NCBI GenBank assembly: GCA_019419895.1
Contig: JAHZIE010000006.1
Location: forward strand, 1 to 57,349
Reading direction: 5' to 3'
Source of the DNA: Clostridiales bacterium
GTDB taxonomy: Bacteria > Bacillota > Clostridia > Oscillospirales > Acutalibacteraceae
DNA length: 57,349 bases
Both the position numbers and the translations under genes were made by a program. The notes beneath the pieces were generated by a model that saw only the letters and a list, made by a program, of their open reading frames with translations, did not search any database and was not told the origin of the DNA. Shown here piece by piece: positions 33,960 through 42,853 of this stretch. The stretch's first letter is position 1; every line of letters begins with the position of its first letter.

Positions 33960-36455
33960 ATGATGATAAAATACAGGCTGCACGAGGTCGCAAAGGATTT
34001 TAATGTTTCCAATAAGGAGATTATCGAGATCCTTCAAAAGCATTTTGGAGAAACGAAAAAGGCCATGACCGCCTTGGAAGAGAATGAGCTCAATGTGATC
34101 TTTGAGCATTTCACACAGGAAAACCAGGTGGAGAGCTTTGACGAATATTTGGCGGCCAATCGGGAGCGTCTGGAAGAAAAAACGGAGGAAACTGTAGAGG
34201 AGAAACCAAAGAAGGATTCTGTTGCTCCTGAAGCAAAAAAGCAGGAGGAAAAGCCTGCCCAGAAATCACCAAAGCCCTCTTCAGTTGAAAAAATGCCCAA
34301 GGAGGCCCAGGCAGCCAAAGCAGAACCACAGAAGAAAAACACGCAGAAGCCCGCTGCGGAAAAACAGCCCGTCAAAAAGCAGGAAAGCAAAATCCAGGCG
34401 AAAAACCAGCAGAAGCCGTCTCAGCCCCGCCAGCAGGTGTTAAGGCCGTCAGCTCCGGCTGCTGTTCCCGTTGTCACAACACAGGAGGATGACGGGAAGA
34501 AATCCGGCACCCGTATTGTGGATACCCGGACTACGAATGTCAATATTGACAAATATAACGAAAAGTATGATCGGTTGGCCAATGAAAAGATCCGCACCGA
34601 CAATACTGTGACCAAGCAGAAACTCAATCAGCGTTCCCGTCAGGACAGGGGAAAGCCAAAGAATTCCAGAAAGGAAACTGAGCAGGAGCGTCTGCGCAGG
34701 ATCGCTTTGGAGCGACAGAAAAAGCCCTTGAATATCACCCTTCCGGAAGAACTGACGGTGGGCGACTTGGCCATGAGGCTGAAGGCTACTGCCGCTGAGG
34801 TGATCAAAAAGCTGATGATGAACGGCGTTTTTGCCACTGTTAATGACACTATTGACTTTGAGACCGCGGCTTTGGTGGCTATGGAATTTAATGCCAGAGT
34901 GGAAAAAGAAGTGGTGGTGACCATTGAAGATCGCATCATTGATGACAGCGAGGACGATGACACCAATCTGGTTCCCCGTGCTCCGGTTGTTGTTGTTATG
35001 GGACACGTCGACCATGGAAAGACTTCTCTGCTGGATGCTATCCGCCATGCTAACGTCACCTCCACTGAAGCCGGAGGCATTACACAGCATATTGGCGCTT
35101 ACCGTGTTTCCATTGGGGACAGGGAGATTACTTTCCTGGATACCCCAGGCCATGCGGCTTTTACAACCATGCGCGCCCGCGGCGCCCAGGTGACCGATGT
35201 GGCGGTGCTGGTTGTGGCGGCGGATGATGGAATTATGCCCCAGACAATTGAGGCGATCAATCATGCCAAGGCGGCGGGAGTTTCCATTATTGTGGCAATC
35301 AATAAGATGGATAAGCCGGCGGCGGATCCCGACCGGGTAAAGCAGCAGCTGACAGAGTATGAACTGGTTCCGGAGGAATGGGGAGGAGATACCCCCTGTG
35401 TGCCGGTTTCCGCTGTGACCAAGGAAGGTATCAGCGATTTGCTGGAAATGATTACCCTTGTGGCTGATATGAAGGAGCTTAAGGCCAATCCTGACCGCGC
35501 CGCCAAGGGCACTGTCATCGAGGCGAGACTGGATAAGGGCAGGGGTCCCATTGCAACGGTTTTGGTGCAGAACGGCACCCTGCATATAGGGGATATTATT
35601 GTCGCGGGAACAACGGTCGGACGTGTCCGCGCCATGATGAACCATCTTGGAGAAAAGGTGGAACAGGCAGGGCCGTCTATTCCTGTTGAAATTACTGGAC
35701 TGGATGACGTCCCCACAGGCGGCGACATTTTCAACGCGGTTTCCGACGAGCGTCTGGCGCGTGAGCTGGTCGAGCAGAGAAAAGCCCAGCAGAAGGAAGA
35801 GCAATTTAATGCTCAAACCAAGGTTACCCTGGATAACCTCTTTGATCAGATGAAGCAGGGGGATATGAAGGAACTGAAAATTATTGTCAAGGCAGATGTG
35901 CAGGGTTCCGTGGAAGCGGTACGCCAGTCGCTGGAGAAGCTTTCCAATGATGAGGTACGCGTCAATGTCATCCATGGCGGCGTAGGCGCCATCAGCGAGT
36001 CGGACGTGATGCTTGCCAACGCTTCCAACGCCATTATTGTTGGATTTAATGTCCGGCCGGATCCTGTGGCCGCGAGCAACGCGGAGCGGGACGGTGTGGA
36101 TATGCGTCTTTACCGGATTATTTATGACTGCATTGAGGAGATAGAATCCGCCATGAAGGGTATGCTGGCGCCGAAATTCAGGGAGGTTGCCCTGGGCCGG
36201 GCGGAATGCCGGCAGGTGTACAAGGTTTCCAATGTGGGAACCATTGCCGGATGCTATGTGCTGGACGGGAAGATTACCAGGACAGCGGAAATCCGAATTG
36301 TACGTGACGGCATTGTCATTGCGGACGACAAGATCCAGTCCCTGCGCCGTTTTAAGGACGATGTCAAGGAAGTCGCTCAGGGATATCGGTCTGGAGCGGT
36401 TTGCCGACCTGAAAGAGGGAGACATTTTCGAAGCTTATTATATGGAAGAGTATAG
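33960..36455 (+). CDS. infB: Translation initiation factor IF-2, C-terminus frameshifted
   Basis: GTPase that brings fMet-tRNA to the 30S subunit. Domains in order: N-terminal helix bundle (MMIKYRLHEVAKDFNVSNKEII), a long K/E/Q/P-rich linker (about residues 55-200), second N-terminal module, GTPase domain (GHVDHGKTSLLDAIR, DTPGHAAFT, NKMDKP), then C-terminal domains. The frame is normal up to KDDVKEVAQGY, then reads RSGAVCRPERGRHF to a stop at 36453-36455. The family C-terminus, GLERFADLKEGDIFEAYYMEE, lies in the next frame and stops at 36465. The usual Y-E-C-G is missing, consistent with loss of about 11 bases after 36386. Those residues contact the fMet-tRNA end in Geobacillus IF2, so the lesion should be severe; an assembly error is plausible. 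Confidence 0.9.
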   Translation: MMIKYRLHEVAKDFNVSNKEIIEILQKHFGETKKAMTALEENELNVIFEHFTQENQVESFDEYLAANRERLEEKTEETVEEKPKKDSVAPEAKKQEEKPAQKSPKPSSVEKMPKEAQAAKAEPQKKNTQKPAAEKQPVKKQESKIQAKNQQKPSQPRQQVLRPSAPAAVPVVTTQEDDGKKSGTRIVDTRTTNVNIDKYNEKYDRLANEKIRTDNTVTKQKLNQRSRQDRGKPKNSRKETEQERLRRIALERQKKPLNITLPEELTVGDLAMRLKATAAEVIKKLMMNGVFATVNDTIDFETAALVAMEFNARVEKEVVVTIEDRIIDDSEDDDTNLVPRAPVVVVMGHVDHGKTSLLDAIRHANVTSTEAGGITQHIGAYRVSIGDREITFLDTPGHAAFTTMRARGAQVTDVAVLVVAADDGIMPQTIEAINHAKAAGVSIIVAINKMDKPAADPDRVKQQLTEYELVPEEWGGDTPCVPVSAVTKEGISDLLEMITLVADMKELKANPDRAAKGTVIEARLDKGRGPIATVLVQNGTLHIGDIIVAGTTVGRVRAMMNHLGEKVEQAGPSIPVEITGLDDVPTGGDIFNAVSDERLARELVEQRKAQQKEEQFNAQTKVTLDNLFDQMKQGDMKELKIIVKADVQGSVEAVRQSLEKLSNDEVRVNVIHGGVGAISESDVMLANASNAIIVGFNVRPDPVAASNAERDGVDMRLYRIIYDCIEEIESAMKGMLAPKFREVALGRAECRQVYKVSNVGTIAGCYVLDGKITRTAEIRIVRDGIVIADDKIQSLRRFKDDVKEVAQGYRSGAVCRPERGRHFRSLLYGRV

Positions 36456-36473
36456 GGAAGCCTAACATGGGGA

Positions 36474-36515
36474 CGGGCGCCGCCGCTGCATTTATTGTAT
36501 GCGTTTCGGCGCCCG
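36474..36515 (+). terminator. GC-rich hairpin after infB
   Basis: Stem CGGGCGCCG/CGGCGCCCG with an inner GCAT/ATGC pair, followed by TTTTCTTGTTGTTTTT some nine bases later. It is a likely terminator or partial terminator splitting infB from rbfA. Confidence 0.6.
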
Positions 36516-36798
36516 CGCATTTTCTTGTTGTTTTTACACAACCTAGCCGGAGAGAGATTTCCTAGTATGAGGGATGGAATCTTCCCTGTTTTGCAGATTT
36601 GAAAACAGCTATAAATGTTACGATGAACAGCGGTTATGTCGTAGCATGGTATCGTCTGTTTGATATGTGGTCGGTTTTTGTATGGCAGGGCCGGCGATAG
36701 GATTATGATGTTTTGCCGATCATTGCAGGATTGTCTCTCGGATGCAAAAGGAAAATCGCGCGGGAAAGGGTCTGCGCGGGAAAGGTATGGTCATAGTT
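36516..36798. other. Gap between infB and rbfA
   Basis: About 280 bases, unusual inside this normally tight operon. No gene and no convincing promoter pair was found, though rbfA must be served by one or by read-through. Confidence 0.4.
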
Positions 36799-37164
36799 AT
36801 GGCAGGTCATAAAATAGAAAGGACGGCGGAGGATATTAAGCGCGAGCTGACCGATATTATGCGCGGGCTGAAGGATCCTAGGATCCAGGGAATGCTCAGC
36901 ATTGTCCGGGTGGAGCTTACCAACGATCTTTCCTACGCCAAGGTTTATATCAGCTCCCTGGAGGGCATGGAACAGGAGAAGATGGCAGTCAAGGGGCTTC
37001 AGTCTGCGGCGGAATTTGCCCGTCGGGCGCTGGGGAAAAGGCTGCATATCCGCCACGTTCCCGAACTGATTTTTGTGGCGACAGATTCTATCGAATACAG
37101 CGCAAGGATCAACCGTATGCTGGAAGACTTAAAAGAGGAGCACGAGAAAGACAATGAAGATTAG
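36799..37164 (+). CDS. rbfA: Ribosome-binding factor A
   Basis: 30S maturation factor with a type II KH fold. The 121-residue protein has AGHKIERTAEDIKRELTDIMRGLKDPRI near the N-terminus, VELTNDLSYAKVYISSL, and ending HVPELIFVATDSIEYSARINRMLEDL. The start at 36799 matches the family; upstream ATGs at 36787 and 36742 are in frame, the first giving MVIVMAGHK and being closer to GGAAAGG. Its end overlaps the next start by 11 bases. Confidence 0.94.
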   Translation: MAGHKIERTAEDIKRELTDIMRGLKDPRIQGMLSIVRVELTNDLSYAKVYISSLEGMEQEKMAVKGLQSAAEFARRALGKRLHIRHVPELIFVATDSIEYSARINRMLEDLKEEHEKDNED

Positions 37165-38122
37165 TTTGCAGGAAGCGGCTGGATTGCTGAAGGAAAAGGA
37201 CAATATCCTGATACTGTCCCACCAGTTTCCTGACGGGGATACCTTGGGAACAGCGGGCGCTCTTTGCCTGATGCTCCACTCCTTGGGAAAACGGGCGCGG
37301 ATGGAATGCTCCGACAAAGCACCGGACAAGTATAATTATATGCTGTCCGATATTCCGGATATGGAATTTGTCCCAGAGTATATTGTCGCCGTCGATGTGG
37401 CGGATACCAAGCTTCTGGGAGAGCCCTTGGCTTCCCGCTGGGCGGATAAAATCAATTTATGTATTGATCACCATGGCTCCAATAAGAAGTATGCGGAAAA
37501 ATATTACGTGGATCCCACGGCGGCGGCGACCGCGGAAATCATATACCGTCTGGCTGGACTTTTGGGCGTTTCCCTCACCAAGCATATGGCCGACTGCATC
37601 TATACCGGAATTACGACGGATACCGGCTGTTTCCGCAATGCCAATGTAACGGCGGAAACCCATCTGATTGCCTCGGAGCTGCTCAGGCTGGGGGCATCGG
37701 CCGCGGAGATCAACCGGCTGATGTTTGAAACCAAGTCCCATTCCCGTCTGGCGCTGGAAAAAATGGTGTTGGAGACGCTGGAGTATGATATGGGAGGAAG
37801 CTATGCTTCCATTTATATCACCAAGGCCATGATGAAGGAATCGGGCGCTTCAGAAGGGGATATGGAAGGGCTTGCTCCCATTCCCAGAAAAATAGAGGGG
37901 GTTAAGATAGGGGTAACGCTGCGGGAGAAATCTGATGGCTCCTATAAAGTGTCCCTTCGCACGGATATTGGAATAGACGCCTCAAAAATCTGCGGGCGTT
38001 TGGGCGGCGGCGGCCATCCGCAGGCTTCCGGCTGCACTGTCAAAGGGCCTTTGGAACAAGCCAAGGCTGTGGTGCGCAGGGAGACGGCAGCCTATCTGAA
38101 GGAAAATGGCATAGAAACTTAA
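37154..38122 (+). CDS. nrnA: DHH/DHHA1 phosphoesterase, NrnA-like oligoribonuclease/pAp phosphatase
   Basis: Bifunctional enzyme family that degrades very short RNAs (nanoRNA) and 3'-phosphoadenosine 5'-phosphate. The 322-residue protein has SHQFPDGDTLGTAGAL (metal-binding D-x-D), VAVDVAD, the DHH motif in CIDHHGSNKKYA and the DHHA1 glycine loop GRLGGGGHPQASGC. The start overlaps rbfA by 11 bases, indicating coupling. This is its normal place between rbfA and truB. Confidence 0.93.
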   Translation: MKISLQEAAGLLKEKDNILILSHQFPDGDTLGTAGALCLMLHSLGKRARMECSDKAPDKYNYMLSDIPDMEFVPEYIVAVDVADTKLLGEPLASRWADKINLCIDHHGSNKKYAEKYYVDPTAAATAEIIYRLAGLLGVSLTKHMADCIYTGITTDTGCFRNANVTAETHLIASELLRLGASAAEINRLMFETKSHSRLALEKMVLETLEYDMGGSYASIYITKAMMKESGASEGDMEGLAPIPRKIEGVKIGVTLREKSDGSYKVSLRTDIGIDASKICGRLGGGGHPQASGCTVKGPLEQAKAVVRRETAAYLKENGIET

Positions 38123-38132
38123 GGGGGAAGCC

Positions 38133-39038
38133 ATGAGGGATATAACAGGCGTTTTCATTGTGGATAAGGAGCCCGGCTTCACCTCTTTTGATGTGGTAGC
38201 TATCCTTCGCGGGCTGCTGGGAACCAAAAAGGTGGGACATACGGGAACTTTGGACCCCATGGCCACAGGAGTTCTCCCCGTTCTGGTGGGACGGGCCACA
38301 AGGGCTGAAGCCATCCTTCCGGATACGGAAAAGGAGTATCTTGCCGGATTTTGCCTGGGGCTTACGACAGATACCCAGGATATTACGGGAGCCGTACTAA
38401 TGAAAAGGGAAGCCCGTGTCTCGCTGGAACAGCTGGAGGCCGCTTGTGGAAAATTCCGGGGAGATATCTTGCAGCTCCCCCCCATGTATTCCGCGGTGAA
38501 AAAGAACGGAGAAAAGCTCTACGAGCTGGCGCGCCGGGGGATTGAGGTGGAGAGGGAACCGCGTCCGGTGCGCATCAGCAGGTTGGAAATCATGGATTTT
38601 GCTCCCCTGTCCGGAAGGGGAAGTCTTGCGGTTTCCTGTTCCAAGGGAACCTATATCCGCACCCTTTGCCATGATATCGGCAATGCTTTGGGGTGTGGCG
38701 GGGTGATGACCTCCCTGCGGAGAACCAAGGCCTCCGGTTTTTCTTTGGAGGGTGCGCTTACCATTGGACAGGCAAGAAAGCTGGCCGCCGAAGAAAAACT
38801 GGAGGAAGCGCTTCTGCCGGTGGAGCAGCTGTTTTTATGCTATCCGGAACTATCCGTGACTGAAGGGCAGACCATCCGTTTTCAAAACGGCGGCGCGTTG
38901 GCTCTGGACCGGCTGGAAGTGCCAGGGATTGCGGTGGAAGGAAGCGTATTCCGTGTCAAATCCCCTTCCGGAGGATTCGTTGGTTTGGGCTGTGTTGATA
39001 CGGCAGACCGCCAGCTGAAGATACTGCGTCTATTTTAG
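38133..39038 (+). CDS. truB: tRNA pseudouridine(55) synthase
   Basis: Makes pseudouridine 55 in the T-loop of tRNAs. The 301-residue protein has the TruB start GVFIVDKEPGFTSFDVV and the catalytic aspartate D41 in GHTGTLDPMATGVLPVLVG, then YSAVKKNGEKLYELARRG and SCSKGTYIRTLCHDIG. The C-terminal PUA-like part (about 230-301) is short. GGGGGAAG precedes the ATG, ten bases after nrnA. Confidence 0.95.
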   Translation: MRDITGVFIVDKEPGFTSFDVVAILRGLLGTKKVGHTGTLDPMATGVLPVLVGRATRAEAILPDTEKEYLAGFCLGLTTDTQDITGAVLMKREARVSLEQLEAACGKFRGDILQLPPMYSAVKKNGEKLYELARRGIEVEREPRPVRISRLEIMDFAPLSGRGSLAVSCSKGTYIRTLCHDIGNALGCGGVMTSLRRTKASGFSLEGALTIGQARKLAAEEKLEEALLPVEQLFLCYPELSVTEGQTIRFQNGGALALDRLEVPGIAVEGSVFRVKSPSGGFVGLGCVDTADRQLKILRLF

Positions 39039-39056
39039 TAAGGAGAAGGAATCCCC

Positions 39057-39995
39057 ATGAACATATATCACGAGCTTGTGCCCCAGAAGATGGGAACCTC
39101 AGTGGCGCTGGGATGCTTTGACGGTGTTCATATCGGCCATAGAAAGGTGCTGGCCGCGGCGTTGGAGGGAGAAAAAAAGGGGCTTTGTCCCGCTGTCTTT
39201 ACCTTTTCTTCCGACGGCGCGGCACGGGTGAAGGAATCGCCGGCGATTATGACGGAGGAACAGAAAGCCTCCCGTTTTCAGGAGCTGGGCTTTTCGGCCC
39301 TTTATTCGGTGCCCTTTTCCTCTGTCCGGGAGATGGAGCCGGAATATTTTGTAAGCAGGGTGCTGAAGGAATCTCTGTCGGCGAAAAGGGTCTGCTGTGG
39401 ATTTAATTACCGTTTTGGCAGGGATGGCAAAGGGGATGTCAAGCTGCTTTCCCAACTGTGCGGGAAATATTCCATCGAACTGTCGGTTGCTCCCCAGGTT
39501 TTATGGAAAGGGCAGACGGTGAGCTCCTCGCGGATACGTCAGGCCATTTCCCGTGGGGATATGAGGGAGGCGCTTGAACTGTTGGGAAGGCCCTTCGAGA
39601 TTGACTTTCCTGTGATAAAGGGAAATCAGATTGGCCGCACCCTGGGGACCCCTACGATGAATCAGGCTCTGCCGCCTCATTTCATCCTTCCGCAGTTTGG
39701 GGTCTATGCCACCTTGGTGAAGATTGACGGCAGGGAGTACCACGGGGTGACAAACGTGGGGGTCAAGCCGACGGTCGGGGCTCAAGCCCCTTTATCGGAA
39801 ACCTGGATTCCTGGCTATCAGGGGAATTTATATGGAGAAAAGGTTCCTGTTTTTTTTCTCTCTTTCCTGCGACCCGAGGTGAAATTTGAGTCCTTGGAGC
39901 TCCTTCGCTGTCAGATATTGGAGGATGGAGAGAGAGCAGAGGAAATCTTAAAAAATTTCCAAAAGGGTAAGAAAAGCTTTGACAGTCCTTGTTAG
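39057..39995 (+). CDS. ribF: Bifunctional riboflavin kinase/FAD synthetase
   Basis: Converts riboflavin to FMN and then FAD. The 312-residue protein has an N-terminal nucleotidyltransferase domain (LGCFDGVHIGHRKVL, with VCCGFNYRFGRDGKGD and SSSRIRQAI) and a C-terminal riboflavin kinase domain (GRTLGTPTMNQALP and YGVTNVG-like text HGVTNVGVKPTVG). AAGGAGAAGGA precedes the ATG. The rpsO promoter starts inside its last codons. Confidence 0.95.
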   Translation: MNIYHELVPQKMGTSVALGCFDGVHIGHRKVLAAALEGEKKGLCPAVFTFSSDGAARVKESPAIMTEEQKASRFQELGFSALYSVPFSSVREMEPEYFVSRVLKESLSAKRVCCGFNYRFGRDGKGDVKLLSQLCGKYSIELSVAPQVLWKGQTVSSSRIRQAISRGDMREALELLGRPFEIDFPVIKGNQIGRTLGTPTMNQALPPHFILPQFGVYATLVKIDGREYHGVTNVGVKPTVGAQAPLSETWIPGYQGNLYGEKVPVFFLSFLRPEVKFESLELLRCQILEDGERAEEILKNFQKGKKSFDSPC

Positions 39996-40008
39996 TCTGT
40001 GGTATAAT
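39979..40008 (+). promoter_or_regulatory. Strong sigma-A promoter of rpsO
   Basis: Consensus TTGACA (39979-39984), 18-base spacer, TATAAT (40003-40008) with TG extension. The -35 lies inside the ribF coding end. Confidence 0.9.
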
Positions 40009-40014
40009 ATTTGA

Positions 40015-40140
40015 AAAGTAGCATGCCGCTCTTGCGGTAAGGCTGTTTGACTTCCCTTTTTCGGTTCAGGGGGCAAGCCTTGACAAGGAATTCACCCGCC
40101 CTTTACTGAAATTGAGGAATATTATGAAAGAGGTGTTTTT
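40015..40140 (+). promoter_or_regulatory. Structured rpsO leader, possible S15 autoregulatory site
   Basis: A 125-base leader with a CCGC-TCTT-GCGG hairpin (40025-40036) and further complementary GGGC/GCCC-type segments before the GAGGTG site. S15 proteins commonly repress their own mRNA through such leaders, but the structures differ between groups, so the call rests on position and folding only. Confidence 0.4.
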
Positions 40141-40404
40141 ATGCTGAAGGAAGAAAAAGATCAAATCATCGCCCAGTACGCGACCCATGAGGGAGATACC
40201 GGTTCTCCTGAGGTTCAGATCGCTCTGCTGACTGCAAGAATCAACAATCTGACAGAACATCTGAAAACCCATCAGAAGGATCACCATTCCCGCCGCGGCC
40301 TTTTGAAAATGGTTGGACAGAGGCGTAATCTTCTCAATTACCTGACCAAGGTTGATATTGAGAGATACCGTTCCATTATTGCAAAATTGGGTATTCGCAA
40401 ATAG
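40141..40404 (+). CDS. rpsO: 30S ribosomal protein S15
   Basis: Primary 16S rRNA-binding protein of the small subunit platform, 87 residues after a usual start (MLKEEKDQIIAQYATHEGDTGSPEVQ). The conserved LTEHLKTHQKDHHSRRGLL and RRNLLNYL blocks that contact 16S rRNA are intact. AAGAGGTG precedes the ATG. It has its own strong promoter and a terminator, ahead of pnp. Confidence 0.97.
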   Translation: MLKEEKDQIIAQYATHEGDTGSPEVQIALLTARINNLTEHLKTHQKDHHSRRGLLKMVGQRRNLLNYLTKVDIERYRSIIAKLGIRK

Positions 40405-40415
40405 TGATCTTTGTA

Positions 40416-40453
40416 AGGCAGGCGGCGCAAGCTGCCTGCCTTTAGGCTTTTTT
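40416..40453 (+). terminator. Terminator between rpsO and pnp
   Basis: AAGGCAGGC/GCCTGCCTT stem with inner GGC(GCAA)GCT pairs, followed by a T6 run at 40448-40453. Some read-through to pnp is likely. Confidence 0.85.
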
Positions 40454-40604
40454 CCAATAGAAAAGGAAAGGGTTAAGTTGTATCACGAAAGGCGGCGCAA
40501 GGCTTTAGCAGTGAAACGAACATCCCGGTTACCGGGGATGCTGGTTTAATTGCTAATCCTGGGCCTCCTTTGCAGGATAAATAAATTCATGGAGGTAAAA
40601 CCGT
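40454..40604 (+). promoter_or_regulatory. pnp leader with hairpins
   Basis: Contains CATCCC/GGGATG (around 40520-40540) and CCTGGG...CAGG hairpins, and a second copy of the 12-base AGGCGGCGCAAG found in the rpsO terminator (40420 and 40490). pnp leaders are often processed by RNase III for autoregulation; here that is inference from position. Confidence 0.4.
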
Positions 40605-42803
40605 ATGTTTGAAAATTATAAGGTTTTTGAAACGGAGCTGGCGGGCAGGCCTTTGGTTGTGGAAACCGGGAAAATGGCTCAGCTGGCTAATGGCGAGGCT
40701 TTCGTACGCTATGGCGAAACTGTGGTGCATGTGGCTGTTACGGCAAGTGAAAAACCGAGGGAGGGCGTGGATTTCTTCCCTTTGTCGGTGGATTTTGAGG
40801 AAAAGATGTATTCTGTTGGGAAGATACCCGGCTCTTTTATTAAAAGAGAAGGGCGTCCCAGCGATAAGGCGATTCTTGCTTCCCGCGTCATCGACCGTCC
40901 CATCCGTCCCCTCTTCCCAAAGGATATGCGTAACGATGTCTGTGTTGTCAATACTGTGATGTCTGTGGATCCTGATTGTTCTCCTGAGATTACCGCAATG
41001 ATTGGTACTTCTATTGCGATTTCGATTTCCGATATCCCTTGGAAGGGTCCTATCAGTGGTGTTTCTGTCGGCTATGTGGATGGGGAATATGTCATCAATC
41101 CTACGGCGGAACAGCGTGAAAAAAGTGAAATGGCTGTGACGGTGGCTTCCACCAGCACACGCATCGCCATGATCGAGGCCGGGGCAAACGGTGTCTCCGA
41201 CGAGGTGATGTATGAGGGGATTATGGCGGGCCACGAGGCCAACCAGAAAATTATTTCCTTCATTGAGGATATCAAGGCTCAGATTGGAAAGCCAAAGTTC
41301 AGCTATCCTTCCAATGAGCCGGACGAGGAAATGTTCAACGCAATCAAGGAATTTGCCATTGACGATATCCGCGTTGCTTTGGATACCGACGACAAAAAGG
41401 TGAGGGATGAGAGATTGCTCCCCATCTATGAACGGGTTCATGAGAAGTTTGATGAAATTTATCCTGATCAAGGCGCCAAAATTGAGGAGTGCCTTTATAA
41501 AACTCAGAAATATGTGGTTCGCCGCTGGCTTTTGGATGAACAAAAGCGTGTGGATGGCCGCGGTATGGATGAAATCCGTCCTCTCGCGGCAGAGGTTGGG
41601 GTTTTGCCCCGCACCCATGGCTCCGGATTGTTTACCCGTGGGCAAACACAGGTTCTGACTGTGGCCACACTGGGCCCTGTCAGCGACCAGCAAATGTTGG
41701 ATGGAATTGATAATGAAGAGTTCAAGCGTTACATGCACCATTATAATTTCCCGCCCTATTCTGTAGGCGAGGCCCGTGCCCCGCGCAGCCCCGGCCGCCG
41801 CGAGATTGGCCACGGAGCTTTGGCAGAGCGCGCCTTGGTGCCTGTTATTCCTTCGGTTGAGGAATTCCCCTATGCTATTCGTCTGGTGTCGGAGGTTCTT
41901 TCCTCAAACGGCTCCACCTCTCAGGGATCTATTTGCGGTTCCACCTTGGCTCTTATGGACGCGGGCGTGCCCATCAAAGAGCCTGTCGCGGGTATTTCCT
42001 GCGGCCTTATCACGGAGGGCGACCGCTGGATGACTATGGTGGACATTCAGGGATTGGAAGATTTCTTTGGAGATATGGACTTTAAGGTTGCCGGTACTCA
42101 TACCGGGATTACCGCTATCCAGATGGACTTGAAGATCGATGGGCTGACCCCTGAGATGGTCAAGGAAGCTTTGGAAAAGACGCATAAGGCCCGTAACTAT
42201 ATTTTGGATGAGATTATGCTCAAGGCGATTCCGGAGCCGAGAAAAGAGCTTTCGAAGTATGCGCCTAAGATGCTTTCCACCACTGTCCCCGTGGATAAGA
42301 TCCGCGAGGTTATCGGTTCCGGCGGAAAGGTCATCCAGAAGATCTGTGCGGAATGCAATGTAAAGATTGATATTGAAGAGGATGGCTCCGTCTTTATTTC
42401 CGCCATTAATCTTGAGGACTGTAAGCGCGCGCTGAATATTGTGGAAACCATCGCTCGGGATCCGGAGCCGGGTTCTTATTTCAAAGGCAAGGTAACCCGC
42501 ATTATGGACTTCGGCGCTTTTGTTGAGATTGCCCCTGGCAAAGAGGGTCTGGTCCATATTTCCCGCCTGGATGTCAAGCGTACCGAAAAGGTGACGGATG
42601 TTGTCAATGTGGGCGACGAGGTTGTGGTGAAAGTTCTGGAAATTGATGATAAGGGCAGGCTGAATCTGTCCCGCAGAGACGCATTGATCGATATTGACGG
42701 TTTGGTGCCGGAAAACACAATTTCTGACGCGCCCCGTCGTCCCAGCGGCCCGAGAACCAACGGTTCTAGAGAAAAAAGACCTTTTCACAACAACAGGGAT
42801 TAA
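40605..42803 (+). CDS. pnp: Polynucleotide phosphorylase
   Basis: 3'-5' phosphorolytic exoribonuclease of the RNA decay machinery. The 732-residue protein has two RNase PH domains (first near 1-140, second near 310-540 with RTHGSGLFTRGQTQ and SNGSTSQGSICG), an all-helical linker, a KH domain (IREVIGSGGKVIQKICAECNVKIDIEEDG) and an S1 domain (YFKGKVTRIMDFGAFVEIAPGKEGLVHIS). GGAGG lies nine bases before the ATG. It ends the housekeeping cluster. Confidence 0.97.
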   Translation: MFENYKVFETELAGRPLVVETGKMAQLANGEAFVRYGETVVHVAVTASEKPREGVDFFPLSVDFEEKMYSVGKIPGSFIKREGRPSDKAILASRVIDRPIRPLFPKDMRNDVCVVNTVMSVDPDCSPEITAMIGTSIAISISDIPWKGPISGVSVGYVDGEYVINPTAEQREKSEMAVTVASTSTRIAMIEAGANGVSDEVMYEGIMAGHEANQKIISFIEDIKAQIGKPKFSYPSNEPDEEMFNAIKEFAIDDIRVALDTDDKKVRDERLLPIYERVHEKFDEIYPDQGAKIEECLYKTQKYVVRRWLLDEQKRVDGRGMDEIRPLAAEVGVLPRTHGSGLFTRGQTQVLTVATLGPVSDQQMLDGIDNEEFKRYMHHYNFPPYSVGEARAPRSPGRREIGHGALAERALVPVIPSVEEFPYAIRLVSEVLSSNGSTSQGSICGSTLALMDAGVPIKEPVAGISCGLITEGDRWMTMVDIQGLEDFFGDMDFKVAGTHTGITAIQMDLKIDGLTPEMVKEALEKTHKARNYILDEIMLKAIPEPRKELSKYAPKMLSTTVPVDKIREVIGSGGKVIQKICAECNVKIDIEEDGSVFISAINLEDCKRALNIVETIARDPEPGSYFKGKVTRIMDFGAFVEIAPGKEGLVHISRLDVKRTEKVTDVVNVGDEVVVKVLEIDDKGRLNLSRRDALIDIDGLVPENTISDAPRRPSGPRTNGSREKRPFHNNRD

Positions 42804-42818
42804 TCAATAAAAACTACC

Positions 42819-42853
42819 AAAACAGCCGGACTTGAATCAGTCCGGCTGTTTTT
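42819..42853 (+). terminator. Terminator after pnp
   Basis: ACAGCCGGAC/GTCCGGCTGT stem with A4 before and T5 after. Confidence 0.93.
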
